DNA from: DASXMT01 sp035552655
Lineage (GTDB): Bacteria > Actinomycetota > Acidimicrobiia > Acidimicrobiales > RAAP-2
DNA length: 64,000 nucleotides
Direction of reading: 5' to 3'
Assembly: GCA_035552655.1 (NCBI GenBank)
Contig: DASZLD010000202.1
Coordinates: 1 to 64,000, forward strand
Position numbers and translations under genes: made by a program. Positions within the stretch are counted from its first letter, which is position 1, and each line of letters opens with the position of its first letter. Below the pieces are notes generated by a model. It did not search any database and was not told the origin of the DNA. It saw only the letters and a program-made list of their open reading frames with translations. Below, piece after piece: positions 23,475 through 31,757 of the stretch.

Positions 23475-24718
23475 CAGGTTCCCTTTCCACCCAACACCGG
23501 ACCGAGCAACTGGGACAGGCCCCCGACCCCGGAGTTGGGTGCGCTGGTGGATGTGCTGGTGGATCCCGAACTTGAGCCTGAGCCCGCTGAGCCCGAACCC
23601 GATGAGTTTGCAGCGGCACCACCGGATTGGGTGGAAGACGACGAGCCACCGGGCAGCGGGCCGGTCTGGTCGCTGCATGCAAGCGGGTCGGGCCCGAGGG
23701 CCGCAGTGAGGGCCTGGTCGAGGGCGCCGCACGGTCCCAGCACCCCGAAACCGCCCGGCAGGGTGACCACGTTGGTGTAGATGTTGGCCCAGGTGTTGGG
23801 GGTGTTGTTGGGGCCGGAGTACCCCACCGAAGCGAAGCCCTTCAACGCGGCGCCCAGATAGCTGACTCCTTGGGCCACATCCACCTGGTGGGTCGACACC
23901 ACGCCCAACACCTGATGGAGGTTCTGCAACAACGAGTTGAGCTGTGGCCGGTCTTGGCCCACCAGGCTGTTGGTCTGCGTGGCCATCTGATCGATGTTGT
24001 TGATGAGGCTGGCCAGGTCCCCGCTCTGGTTGGCCAATCCACCGGTCACCGTGTTCAGGTTGTCGAGCACCGACGTCAGCTGTTGATCCCTGCTGTTCAA
24101 CGTGCTCGATACGGTGTTGGCCGAATCGATCAGTTGGCTGACCTCACCACTGCGTTGGTCCACCGTGGTGGTCAAGGCACCCAGGCCCTTGATGATCTGG
24201 GCCACCTGTTGCTGCTTGCCCTGGGTGATGGTGGCCAGGGACTCGATGATGTTGTTGAGGGCCTTGGCATTGGTCTGGGTCAGGAGATGGCCGGCGGTGT
24301 TCTGGACTTGGTAGAACTCCACCGGCACCGACGTGTTGGTGATCATCGCATCGGGGCGGAGCGGGGACGACCATCCCGAGACCGGCTGCAACGCCACATC
24401 GACCACGCCGAGCAACGTCTCCACCTGCACCGAGGCCAAGGTGTGGTGGGGCAGGACGGTCCCGTGGTTGATGGACATGGTGGCGACCACGGCGTTGCCG
24501 TCGACCTTCACCCCGGTCACGGTGCCCACCTTCACCCCTGCCACCAAGACGTCGGTCCCCGATCCGATACCGGCGGCATTGGAGAAGCGGGCCGACACCT
24601 GATAGCCGCTGTTGAAGATGTTCCGGTTGAGGAAGATGATGGCGATCACCAGCACGGCCATGACGGCCACGGCCACGGCCCCGAGGACCCGGGGGCGTCG
24701 TTCGGTGAAGGCCTTCAT
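23474..24718 (-). CDS. mceC: MCE-family protein, MceC
   Basis: A 414-residue protein. N-terminal anchor VLGAVAVAVMAVLVIAIIFL, then the MCE domain (VSARFSNAAGIGSGTDVLVA, GVKVGTVTGVKVDG, LLGVVDVALQPVSG), a helical tunnel-forming part, and a Ser/Gly/Thr-rich tail (GSGSAGSGSSSGSTSTSTSA). The start ATG 24718 overlaps the mceB stop (ATGA). Together with MceA-F it should form a heterohexameric channel that passes lipids to the YrbE permeases. Confidence 0.92.
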   Translation of the reverse strand: MKAFTERRPRVLGAVAVAVMAVLVIAIIFLNRNIFNSGYQVSARFSNAAGIGSGTDVLVAGVKVGTVTGVKVDGNAVVATMSINHGTVLPHHTLASVQVETLLGVVDVALQPVSGWSSPLRPDAMITNTSVPVEFYQVQNTAGHLLTQTNAKALNNIIESLATITQGKQQQVAQIIKGLGALTTTVDQRSGEVSQLIDSANTVSSTLNSRDQQLTSVLDNLNTVTGGLANQSGDLASLINNIDQMATQTNSLVGQDRPQLNSLLQNLHQVLGVVSTHQVDVAQGVSYLGAALKGFASVGYSGPNNTPNTWANIYTNVVTLPGGFGVLGPCGALDQALTAALGPDPLACSDQTGPLPGGSSSSTQSGGAAANSSGSGSAGSGSSSGSTSTSTSAPNSGVGGLSQLLGPVLGGKGT

Positions 24719-25878
24719 GATCCGCCCCCCGCTGGGGTGGCCGGCGATACCGTGCCGGCCACGTTGTTGAGGATGGAACCGATGCTGGGCGCCCCACTCG
24801 TTGGAGCGGACGAACCCGATGTCGGCGACGGCACGGCGGGGGCCGAACTGGGCAGGCCGCCCAGGGTGCCGGCACCGGTCGGCGCGTTGGTGGGCTGGAA
24901 GTAGTTGCACGCGCTCTCTCCGGCCAAGCACGTGTACACGGTCTGGATCTGGAACCACTGGCCATAGGAGGAGATCTGGATGTATGGGGTCAGGCCGGCC
25001 CCCAATGTGGACAGGCTCTGAGCCAGATCTTGCTGGCGACCGGCGACATCTGTGGCCACGGCCTGCAGGTTGCTGACGGTGCTGTCGAGGGTGCTCCGGT
25101 TGGTGCCCACCAAGGAGGCCAGGTCGCCCGCCACCTGGCCGAGGTTGGTCACCACGCTGTCCAGGACGTCGTTGTGACTGGCCAGTGACTGGGCCACGGT
25201 CTGCAGGTTGTCCACCAACGAGCCCAGGTCGCCGCTGCGGGCGGCAATGGCCGTCAGGACCTGGTCCAAGCTGTCGATGACCACCCCGACCTGGCTGTCG
25301 AGGTCTCCCACCGTCTTGGCCACGGTGGCCCCGTTGTTGATCAGCTGGTTGATCTCGGCCGTGTCCCCCTCCAGGGCGCCGGACACGTTCTCCACGAAGG
25401 CATTGGCCTCTTTCGGATTGATGGCCGAGAGGAACGGCCCGAACGAGTTGAGGAAGGCGTTCACGCTGGCGTCGGACACGTCGTGGGTGAGCGGGATGGT
25501 GGCATCGGGCTTCAGGGTGGGGCCGTCCCGTCCCGGAAAGAGGTACACCTCCTTCTGACCGATCACGTTGTGCCAGCGGAGACCGACGTCGGTGCCTTGG
25601 CGAAGTGAGACGTTGTCATTGAGATTGAGACCCACCAGGGCATGGCCGCGCTGGACGGTGATGGAGGAGACCTGCCCCACTTGCACCCCGGCGATGTCGA
25701 CGGCGTCCCCCGTGGTCAGGCCGGTGACATCGTTCATCTCCGCGTTCAGGCCATGGCGCGACGAGAAGAGCGAGATGTTGCCGATTTTGACGGCCAGCGC
25801 CACCAGCAGGACCAAGCAGACCACGGCGAACACCCCGAACTTCCAGGCCGAGGAGGGGAAGTGCCGGAAGAACTTCAT
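24715..25878 (-). CDS. mceB: MCE-family protein, MceB
   Basis: A 387-residue protein. N-terminal anchor KFGVFAVVCLVLLVALAVKI, MCE domain (LNAEMNDVTGLTTGDAVDIA, GVQVGQVSSITVQ, IGQKEVYLFPG), then a helical region with repeated LGSLVDNLQTVAQSLASHND-type heptads, and a Ser/Ala/Pro-rich end. ATG 25878 overlaps the mceA stop (ATGA), which fixes the start. Confidence 0.92.
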   Translation of the reverse strand: MKFFRHFPSSAWKFGVFAVVCLVLLVALAVKIGNISLFSSRHGLNAEMNDVTGLTTGDAVDIAGVQVGQVSSITVQRGHALVGLNLNDNVSLRQGTDVGLRWHNVIGQKEVYLFPGRDGPTLKPDATIPLTHDVSDASVNAFLNSFGPFLSAINPKEANAFVENVSGALEGDTAEINQLINNGATVAKTVGDLDSQVGVVIDSLDQVLTAIAARSGDLGSLVDNLQTVAQSLASHNDVLDSVVTNLGQVAGDLASLVGTNRSTLDSTVSNLQAVATDVAGRQQDLAQSLSTLGAGLTPYIQISSYGQWFQIQTVYTCLAGESACNYFQPTNAPTGAGTLGGLPSSAPAVPSPTSGSSAPTSGAPSIGSILNNVAGTVSPATPAGGGS

Positions 25879-27155
25879 GACCCGCCGCCCAGGAGCGATT
25901 TGACGTATCCCCCGATTGAACCCGAGGTGCTGGACGGGGACGAGGGCTTGCCCAGAATGCCGTAGGCCTGATTGGCCAGGCCCTGGGCCGCCGACGAGCT
26001 GGTGGGATTGGGGGCAACGACGGCCGGCGCGGCCGCCGCCGTCGGTGTGGCCTGAGCGGCATTGAAGGCGGCCAGCTGGCTCGAGCAGTTGAAGGCCGAG
26101 CCGGCGCCGGCCAGCGCCTGCTGCAGGGGCTCGAGGAACGAGAGGCCCGTGCCCGACGGTGCTATGAGCGAGCACACCAACTGGTTGACGTCGGCAAAGA
26201 GGATGAACGTGTTGAAGTAACCGAAGGTGCTGCCATCGGGCAGGACGTCGGTGCCGCTGGCATGCCCGAGCTTGTCGGCGTACTGGTAGGCCCCTTGGAT
26301 GACCTGGCCGATATTGGCCTGTTGGGCGGTGAGGACTCGGGCCACGTTGTCCCCCGAGGCCAAGATGGTGGCGATGTCGGGGTGATAGTCGGTCAGGATG
26401 GTGGCCAACTGGTTGGCGAACGGGGTCAGCGACTCCAGCAGTCGCTGGTAGTCAGCCACGTTCTTGTTGAACTCGGGAAGGGCGATGTTCTCCTGCTGCG
26501 AGATGCCGTTGATGGCCGACGCGTCGGGGGCCAGCACCGCGCTGAAGCGGGCAAACGAAGCAAGCGCGGTGAGCTGGGCCTGCAGGGTGTTGTCCAGGAA
26601 TCCGGCCAGCTTCGACCCCGCTTGGATGGAGGCGGCGATTCGGGGGCCTTCCCCGTTGCTGGCCTGCGCCAGCTCCGAGATGACGTTGGCCAGGTTGACC
26701 GTGTTGACCTGGTTCAACAGTGGGGTGGCGGCGGCAAAGAGGTCTCCGATCTCCGAGGACATGTCGGCGTGGACGAAGCTCGCCCCCGGGGACAGGTACG
26801 GCCCGTTGTCGGCGTTCCCGCCCGGCGTGGTCAGCGACATCTCCTCGGCCCCGAACAGGTTGACCGGTCGGATGGTGGCGGTGGCAGAGGTGGGCACGCG
26901 AAAGCTCGGCTGGATGAGGACCGACACCTTGGCCTGGGAATCAACCAGCGAGATGGTGGACACCCGGCCGACCTGCACCCCCCGGAACACCACTTCTGAC
27001 CCGGGCTGCAACCCCTCCCCCGCCCGGGGAAACATCCCGGTGAGGTGGTAGGCACCCGAATAGTCGCCGTTGGCCATCCTGACCAGGAGGACCGAGCCCA
27101 CCCCCAGGGCGACCAGGACGACGAGGGCGACGCTACTGCGGACGATGCGGGTCAT
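25875..27155 (-). CDS. mceA: MCE-family protein, MceA
   Basis: A 426-residue protein. Anchor VRSSVALVVLVALGVGSVLL, MCE domain (LTGMFPRAGEGLQPGSEVVF, RGVQVGRVSTISLV, LFGAEEMSLTTPGG), helical domain, and a Pro/Ala/Ser-rich C-terminus. First of the six mce genes, immediately after the two permease genes and overlapping yrbEB by ATGA at 27152-27155. Which lipid is imported cannot be told from sequence. Known actinobacterial Mce systems move fatty acids, sterols or phospholipids. Confidence 0.92.
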   Translation of the reverse strand: MTRIVRSSVALVVLVALGVGSVLLVRMANGDYSGAYHLTGMFPRAGEGLQPGSEVVFRGVQVGRVSTISLVDSQAKVSVLIQPSFRVPTSATATIRPVNLFGAEEMSLTTPGGNADNGPYLSPGASFVHADMSSEIGDLFAAATPLLNQVNTVNLANVISELAQASNGEGPRIAASIQAGSKLAGFLDNTLQAQLTALASFARFSAVLAPDASAINGISQQENIALPEFNKNVADYQRLLESLTPFANQLATILTDYHPDIATILASGDNVARVLTAQQANIGQVIQGAYQYADKLGHASGTDVLPDGSTFGYFNTFILFADVNQLVCSLIAPSGTGLSFLEPLQQALAGAGSAFNCSSQLAAFNAAQATPTAAAAPAVVAPNPTSSSAAQGLANQAYGILGKPSSPSSTSGSIGGYVKSLLGGGS

Positions 27156-27964
27156 CCGACCAACCGAGCCGTGAAGTTGACGCCGCCGAACAACACCAAC
27201 GACAGCAGCAGGTTGATGAGCACCACGACGATGATCGACATGCGGATGGCCCGCCCGGCGGCCACGCCCACGCCGGCCGGCCCACCGGTGGCGTTGTAGC
27301 CGTAATAGCAGTGGATGAAGGTGACGGCCACGGCGAACACCATGGCTTTGAGGAACGAGTAGAGGATGTCGATGGGCGGGAGGAAGAGCTGGAAGTAGTG
27401 CTGGTACGTGCCCGTCGACAAGTGGAAGAACTTGGTGACGATGAGCTCGGTGGCCAGGTAGCTGGCGAACAGGGCAGCCAGGTAGAGGGGGATCATGGTG
27501 ATGAGGGCGGCCCACACCCGGGTGGCGACCAGGTACACCACGCTGTTGACCCCCATGACCTCGAGGGCGTCGATCTCCTCGGAGATGCGCATGGCCCCCA
27601 GCTGGGCGGTGAAGCCTGCGCCCACCTGGGCGGCCAGGGCGATGCCGGCCACCAACGGGGTGATCTCGCGGGTGTTGGCCAGCGACGAGATGACACCGGT
27701 GAAGGCCTGGGCGCCGATCTGCTGGAGCCCGTTGAACCCCTCCAGACCCACCTCGGTGCCGGTGAAGAAGGCGATGCTGGTGACGACGAAGAACATGCCG
27801 CCCCCGATGACCAGGGCTCCGGCCCCCAAGGCGATGTCGGAGATCAGCGTGGCGATCTCGCCCCGGTGGCGCAGGGCCGCGGGCATCGACCGGACGATCC
27901 GACCGTAGAACCGGAATTGTTCGAAGACATCGTCGAGTCCGCTCAGAGCGGCAGAGCCGATCAT
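27152..27964 (-). CDS. yrbEB: YrbE/MlaE-family permease subunit B
   Basis: A 270-residue membrane protein of the MlaE/YrbE type with five or so helices. Characteristic segments are GFNGLQQIGAQAFTGVISSL, the conserved EEIDALEVMGVNSVVYLVAT coupling motif (which contacts the ATPase), and a Tyr-rich HCYYGYNATGGPAGVGVAAG loop near the C-terminus. With YrbEA it forms the inner-membrane channel served by MceG. It starts one base after the yrbEA stop and overlaps mceA. Confidence 0.93.
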   Translation of the reverse strand: MIGSAALSGLDDVFEQFRFYGRIVRSMPAALRHRGEIATLISDIALGAGALVIGGGMFFVVTSIAFFTGTEVGLEGFNGLQQIGAQAFTGVISSLANTREITPLVAGIALAAQVGAGFTAQLGAMRISEEIDALEVMGVNSVVYLVATRVWAALITMIPLYLAALFASYLATELIVTKFFHLSTGTYQHYFQLFLPPIDILYSFLKAMVFAVAVTFIHCYYGYNATGGPAGVGVAAGRAIRMSIIVVVLINLLLSLVLFGGVNFTARLVG

Positions 27965-27965
27965 C

Positions 27966-28814
27966 TCAAATGCCCTTTTGGGGGATGAAGTTGAAGTAGA
28001 AGATGGTGAGGACGAAGTTCACGAAGAAGGCCAGGATGAAGGTGATGACGACGGCCTGGTTGACGGCGTCGCCCACCCCCTTGGGGCCACCCTTGGCGTA
28101 CATGCCCTTGTAACAAGCGACCATGGCGGCGATGAACCCGAACAGCGCCGCCTTGAACAGGGCAATGGCCAGGTCGGCCAACTGGCTCAGTTCCGAGAAG
28201 GTGGAGAAGAAGCTGCTGGCGGTGACGTGCACCGAGTGCATCCCGAAGAACAGGCCGCCGGCGATGCCGGCCACGCTGACCACGGCATCGAGCAGCAGGG
28301 CGACCACGGTGGCGGCCAGCAGGCGCGGGAGGACGAGGCGGTGGAGGGGGTTGATCCCCATCACCTCCATGGCCGAGATTTCGTCGCGGATTCGCCGAGA
28401 GCCCAGGTCGGCGCACATGGCCGAACCTCCGGCTCCGGCGATCAACAGCGCGGTGGCCACCGGGGCCTGCTCTCTGACCACGGCGAGCACCATGGCCGCC
28501 CCGAGCTGGGACTGGGCCCCTATCTGCTGGAGCAACGATCCCACTTCGAGTGCGATGACCATGCCGAAGGGGATGGAGATGAGGATCAGGGGCAACGTGG
28601 TGACACGGGCCAGGAACCAGCACTGATCGAAGAATTCGGACACCGGCAAGCCCCGGATGGGGAGCTGGCGGAGGGCCTCGCCGGCCACGGCGAACATGTT
28701 GCCCGTCTCCCGGAGCCCGGTACTGACCTTGGAGGGTGGCCTGACCCGAGGGGGCGCAGGAGAAATGGGCATCGGTCGGCGACCCTCGGGGGCGGCCTCT
28801 TTGGTGGCGGGCAT
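27966..28814 (-). CDS. yrbEA: YrbE/MlaE-family permease subunit A
   Basis: A 282-residue MlaE-type permease, first gene of the mce operon. Key segments are FGMVIALEVGSLLQQIGAQS, RDEISAMEVMGINPLHRLVL (coupling helix motif) and CYKGMYAKGGPKGVGDAVNQ near the end. An N-terminal extension of about 40 polar residues precedes the first helix. I chose ATG 28814 (MPATKEAAPEG) with GAGGA seven bases upstream, since the longer frame reaches into promoter sequence. It is divergent from the ECF sigma factor across about 0.5 kb. Confidence 0.93.
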   Translation of the reverse strand: MPATKEAAPEGRRPMPISPAPPRVRPPSKVSTGLRETGNMFAVAGEALRQLPIRGLPVSEFFDQCWFLARVTTLPLILISIPFGMVIALEVGSLLQQIGAQSQLGAAMVLAVVREQAPVATALLIAGAGGSAMCADLGSRRIRDEISAMEVMGINPLHRLVLPRLLAATVVALLLDAVVSVAGIAGGLFFGMHSVHVTASSFFSTFSELSQLADLAIALFKAALFGFIAAMVACYKGMYAKGGPKGVGDAVNQAVVITFILAFFVNFVLTIFYFNFIPQKGI

Positions 28815-28998
28815 CAGGACGTCCTCACTGCAATTGTCGACCCCATCGCCGGTGTCAGCCGAGTGTCGGGCATGGCTGACCCGGCACGGGAATGCCTTTG
28901 ACCTGGGCGAAGATGGGCCAATGCCGGCCCCGCCCACTTTCCAGTGAGAGCGCGACCACTCTGGGCGCGACATGACGCATACTCGATACCAACCCTGT

Positions 28999-29058
28999 GG
29001 GGGAACCCGGTCCTAGCGCTGCCCTTGGGGGGCCGACAGGAAAGGACCGGGTACCCCC
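28999..29058. promoter_or_regulatory. Long inverted repeat (15-bp arms) in the mce/sigma control region
   Basis: The arms GGGGGAACCCGGTCC (28999-29013) and GGACCGGGTACCCCC (29044-29058) pair at 14 of 15 positions around a 30-base loop. As RNA it would be a very stable hairpin on either strand. It could be a terminator or attenuator, a small-RNA element, or a protein-binding site. I compared it by eye with cobalamin and c-di-AMP riboswitch patterns and did not find their conserved cores. Confidence 0.6.
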
Positions 29059-29130
29059 CAGAGGGCTGTGATCGTGTGTCCGTGCTGCCGTGCGCCATGG
29101 TGGACCCCCTTCCGCCGGCTCTTGGTCTTC

Positions 29131-29152
29131 TGTTCAGGACAGTGCCTGAACA
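29131..29152. promoter_or_regulatory. Perfect 8-bp inverted repeat, candidate operator
   Basis: TGTTCAGG and CCTGAACA are perfect inverted arms separated by ACAGTG, in the divergent region upstream of the sigma factor. The 22-base size is typical of a dimeric regulator site (for example TetR or GntR). No adjacent regulator other than the sigma factor is encoded, so the cognate protein is unknown. Confidence 0.55.
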
Positions 29153-29170
29153 ACGGCTGGAAGGTGCTGA

Positions 29171-29191
29171 CCTTTCGGTAAGTTCGAAAGG
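29171..29191. promoter_or_regulatory. Perfect 7-bp inverted repeat, candidate operator or 5' hairpin
   Basis: CCTTTCG and CGAAAGG flank the 7-base spacer GTAAGTT. It lies about 135 bases before the sigma-factor start, 18 bases after the preceding palindrome, and could be an operator or a leader hairpin. Confidence 0.5.
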
Positions 29192-29325
29192 AATTCGGAT
29201 CGGGGCGCAAATGTTCGACTCGTTCGCAAGTTCTGTCCTCCCCGTCCGTTACCTACGAGTAAGGGACCGATGCACCGAGCTGATTACCCAGCTGATGGGG
29301 CCTTCTTGGGGGAGGACACAGATCC

Positions 29326-30618
29326 ATGGCTCTGCAACCGAGCGAGCTATCCGTACTACACGACGATGTCGACCTCGACCGTGATCGGGTGCTCGTCGAG
29401 CGATGCCAAGCCGGGGACTCATCGGCATTCGGCGAGCTCTATTCGCGGTACTACGCCCGGGTCTACCGATTCTGCTTCCGACGTCTGCACGACCACGAGG
29501 AAGCAGAAGACGTCGCCCAGGATGCCTTTGCCCGAGCGTGGCGGGCCCTCCCCAACTTCGCCGGGGAGCGGCGTTTCTATCCATGGCTCACCGTCATTGC
29601 CGACAATCGATGCCGGGACATCCAGCGCCGTCGGGTGCGCAGCACCCCGACCGCCGATGTCGACATCGCGGCCAAGCAGGCCGCGGAGCCGCTGAGCGCC
29701 GACACCCCCGAAGACGCCCTGATGACGTCGGTGGAGGGCGACCTCGCCGTCCAGGCCCTCGAACGCCTCTCGCCCCGTCACCGTCAGGTCCTCTCGTTGC
29801 GAGAGGGCTCCGGATGGACCTACCAGGAGATCGCCACGCACGAGGGAGTCGAGATCAGGACGGTCGAGAGCCTGATCTGGCGGGCCCGCCAAGCCCTCAA
29901 GCGCGAGTACGCCTCCATCGCCAGCGTGAACAGCGTCATCGGCGGCATCGCCCTGGGCCGTTGGGGGGCCCTGCGCCGAGCAGGCAGCTCGGTGGCCCGA
30001 CGGGTGCACCCGGTGGCCGGAGTGTTGAGCAGCACAGGCGGGGCGCGAGGGCTGGCCACCGCCATGGCCCTGACGTCCTTCGCCGTGGTGGCCGCGGTGC
30101 TGCCGGGTAGCAGCCAGGCGGAGCACCACGCCGTGGCCGCGGTGGCTCCGGCCGCACAGGCCAACACCGGCCCGCTCGGTTCGCGGGGTGGGGCCGGGGA
30201 CAACACAGTGCCGCTGTCGGGAGGGTCGTCGGCGTCGCCGCTCCCCGGCGGATCGGCACTGCCGTCAGCCCCATCGTCCAGCGCGGGCGCCACCGACCAG
30301 ACCACCGTGCCCCCGTCGGCAACAACCAGTGGGTCGTCGCCCACCGGGACAGTGGGAATCGGGGTGCCCGGCGTAAGCGGCGCCTTGCCCAACCCGGGCC
30401 TGACCCCGGTGCCGTCGAACCCGCTCCCGACCAACACCCTCATCCCCGTTCCCGGCCCCACCGCTTTCCCGGCCGCTCCCACCGGGCCGGCGGTGGCCCC
30501 GATTCCTCCCCTGGGCGATCTGAGCCAGCCGATCGATCCTGCCCTCACCGTCCCGTCGCTCCCGTCGGGCTCCGGCTCCCTGACCACGCCGGTCGAGGGA
30601 CTTCTCGGTGTCAACTGA
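29326..30618 (+). CDS. ECF-type RNA polymerase sigma factor with membrane-anchored Pro/Ser-rich tail
   Basis: A 430-residue protein, more than twice the normal ECF length. Region 2 is at about residues 22-105 (VERCQAGDSSAFGELYSRYY, EEAEDVAQDAFARAWRAL, FYPWLTVIADNRCRDIQRRR). Region 4 is at about 145-195 (LSPRHRQVLSLREGSGWTYQ, then EIATHEGVEIRTVESLIWRA). After a basic linker, a hydrophobic stretch at about 240-260 (GLATAMALTSFAVVAAVLPG) is followed by ~170 residues rich in Pro, Ser, Gly and Thr. This looks like a membrane helix with an extracytoplasmic tail fused to the sigma factor in place of a separate anti-sigma protein. Start ATG follows GGGGGAGGA. It lies 57 bases upstream of MceG. Confidence 0.88.
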   Translation: MALQPSELSVLHDDVDLDRDRVLVERCQAGDSSAFGELYSRYYARVYRFCFRRLHDHEEAEDVAQDAFARAWRALPNFAGERRFYPWLTVIADNRCRDIQRRRVRSTPTADVDIAAKQAAEPLSADTPEDALMTSVEGDLAVQALERLSPRHRQVLSLREGSGWTYQEIATHEGVEIRTVESLIWRARQALKREYASIASVNSVIGGIALGRWGALRRAGSSVARRVHPVAGVLSSTGGARGLATAMALTSFAVVAAVLPGSSQAEHHAVAAVAPAAQANTGPLGSRGGAGDNTVPLSGGSSASPLPGGSALPSAPSSSAGATDQTTVPPSATTSGSSPTGTVGIGVPGVSGALPNPGLTPVPSNPLPTNTLIPVPGPTAFPAAPTGPAVAPIPPLGDLSQPIDPALTVPSLPSGSGSLTTPVEGLLGVN

Positions 30619-30675
30619 CCGTTCGGGCACAAGGAGAACACGGACCGGACGTTCTCTCTTGAAAGAGGGGACACC

Positions 30676-31593
30676 ATGACACAGGCAGAAGCGAGCCAGC
30701 CCACAGCGCAAACGGCGGTCACCACCGATGGCGAGGTGCGACCGTGGATCGCCCCGGGAGAGCCCATCATCTCCGTACGCGGGGTGACCAAACGGTTCGG
30801 ATCGAACACGGTGCTCGAGGACATCACCTTCGATGTGCCCAAGGGAAAGATCACCGCCATCCTCGGCCCGTCGGGCACCGGGAAGTCGGTGCTGCTCAAG
30901 AACATCCTGGGTCTGCTGAAGCCGGAAGCGGGCGAGATCTGGGTGGACGGCACCCAGATGGTCGGATTGCGGGAGAAGAAGCTCTACGAGATCCGGCGCA
31001 AGTTCGGCGTCCTCTTCCAGGACGGAGCCTTGTTCGGGTCGATGAGCCTCTACGACAACATCGCCTTCCCGCTGCGCGAGCACACCCGAAAGAACGAGCG
31101 GGAGATCCGAGAGGTCGTCCTTCGCAACGCCGAGCTGGTCGGCCTGTTGGACCACCTGAAGAAGCTTCCCGGCGAGGTATCAGGCGGGATGAAGAAACGC
31201 GCCGGTCTGGCCCGGGCCATGGTGACCGATCCCGAGATCGTGCTCTTCGATGAACCAGACTCCGGTCTGGACCCGGTCCGGGTGGCCTATCTGGACGATC
31301 TGGTGCTGACCGCGCAACAGGAGACCGGCGCCACCTTCTTCATCATCACCCACAACATCTCGTCGGTGAAACGGACCGCCGACTACCTGGGCGTCCTCTT
31401 CCGCTCCCGGCTGGTGAAGTTCGCCAGCAGGGACGAGATGTTGAGCACCGATGATCCCATCATCAACCAATTCCTGGCCGGTCGGGCTAACGGCCCCATC
31501 GGGATGGACGAGATGGCCGAGAACGACGGCTACGTCACCGGCCCTCGTGACCAGTCGGGCCCTCAGCCCGATCGCGTCCCGACGGCCAGGTGA
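30676..31593 (+). CDS. mceG: MceG/Mkl-type ABC transporter ATP-binding protein
   Basis: A 305-residue ATPase. Walker A GPSGTGKS is at about residues 75-82, Q-loop VLFQDGALFG, signature VSGGMKKRAGLARAM, Walker B VLFDEPDSGLDP and the switch His in FIITHNISS. The FQDGALF/SGGM signature is that of MlaF/Mkl proteins that drive MlaE/YrbE permeases, so it very likely powers the divergent mce operon. The C-terminal ~45 residues are an extension beyond the ATPase fold, as in mycobacterial MceG. ATG follows GAGGGGACACC. It shares orientation with the sigma factor just upstream. Confidence 0.92.
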   Translation: MTQAEASQPTAQTAVTTDGEVRPWIAPGEPIISVRGVTKRFGSNTVLEDITFDVPKGKITAILGPSGTGKSVLLKNILGLLKPEAGEIWVDGTQMVGLREKKLYEIRRKFGVLFQDGALFGSMSLYDNIAFPLREHTRKNEREIREVVLRNAELVGLLDHLKKLPGEVSGGMKKRAGLARAMVTDPEIVLFDEPDSGLDPVRVAYLDDLVLTAQQETGATFFIITHNISSVKRTADYLGVLFRSRLVKFASRDEMLSTDDPIINQFLAGRANGPIGMDEMAENDGYVTGPRDQSGPQPDRVPTAR

Positions 31594-31619
31594 GCTGATC
31601 AGTCGCCCCCTGGTGGGAT

Positions 31620-31637
31620 GCCGGCCCTAGGGCCGGC
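31620..31637. terminator. 18-base GC palindrome after mceG
   Basis: GCCGGCCC and GGGCCGGC flank a central TA, 26 bases after the mceG stop. With almost no loop it would form a cruciform, or a hairpin with a shortened stem, and may act as a terminator. The T-tract after it is only CTTCG, so this is uncertain. Confidence 0.4.
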
Positions 31638-31757
31638 CTTCGAAAGGGACCTGACAACTCGACCACGCGCCGTCGGTAGCCGTACACTCTGTGCCACGAT
31701 TGGAGGAGTGACGGGCGGACCGGCTCGGGCCGCGTCCCGGACCATAGGGAGCGATCG

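Larger units (their letters stand above)
28815..29325. promoter_or_regulatory. 511-base divergent control region between mce operon and sigma factor
   Basis: No gene is seen here. The stretch separates yrbEA (minus) from the ECF sigma factor and MceG (plus) and must contain both promoters. It contains three inverted repeats listed separately (28999-29058, 29131-29152 and 29171-29191). I could not pick a convincing -35/-10 pair for either direction. Its length and the palindromes suggest regulated expression of the whole mce locus. Confidence 0.6.

Noticed and set aside
28999..29058. Cobalamin or c-di-AMP riboswitch at the long inverted repeat
   Set aside because: The GGGAACCCGGT start is suggestive, but the conserved core elements of either riboswitch are missing and the loop is not structured by eye.
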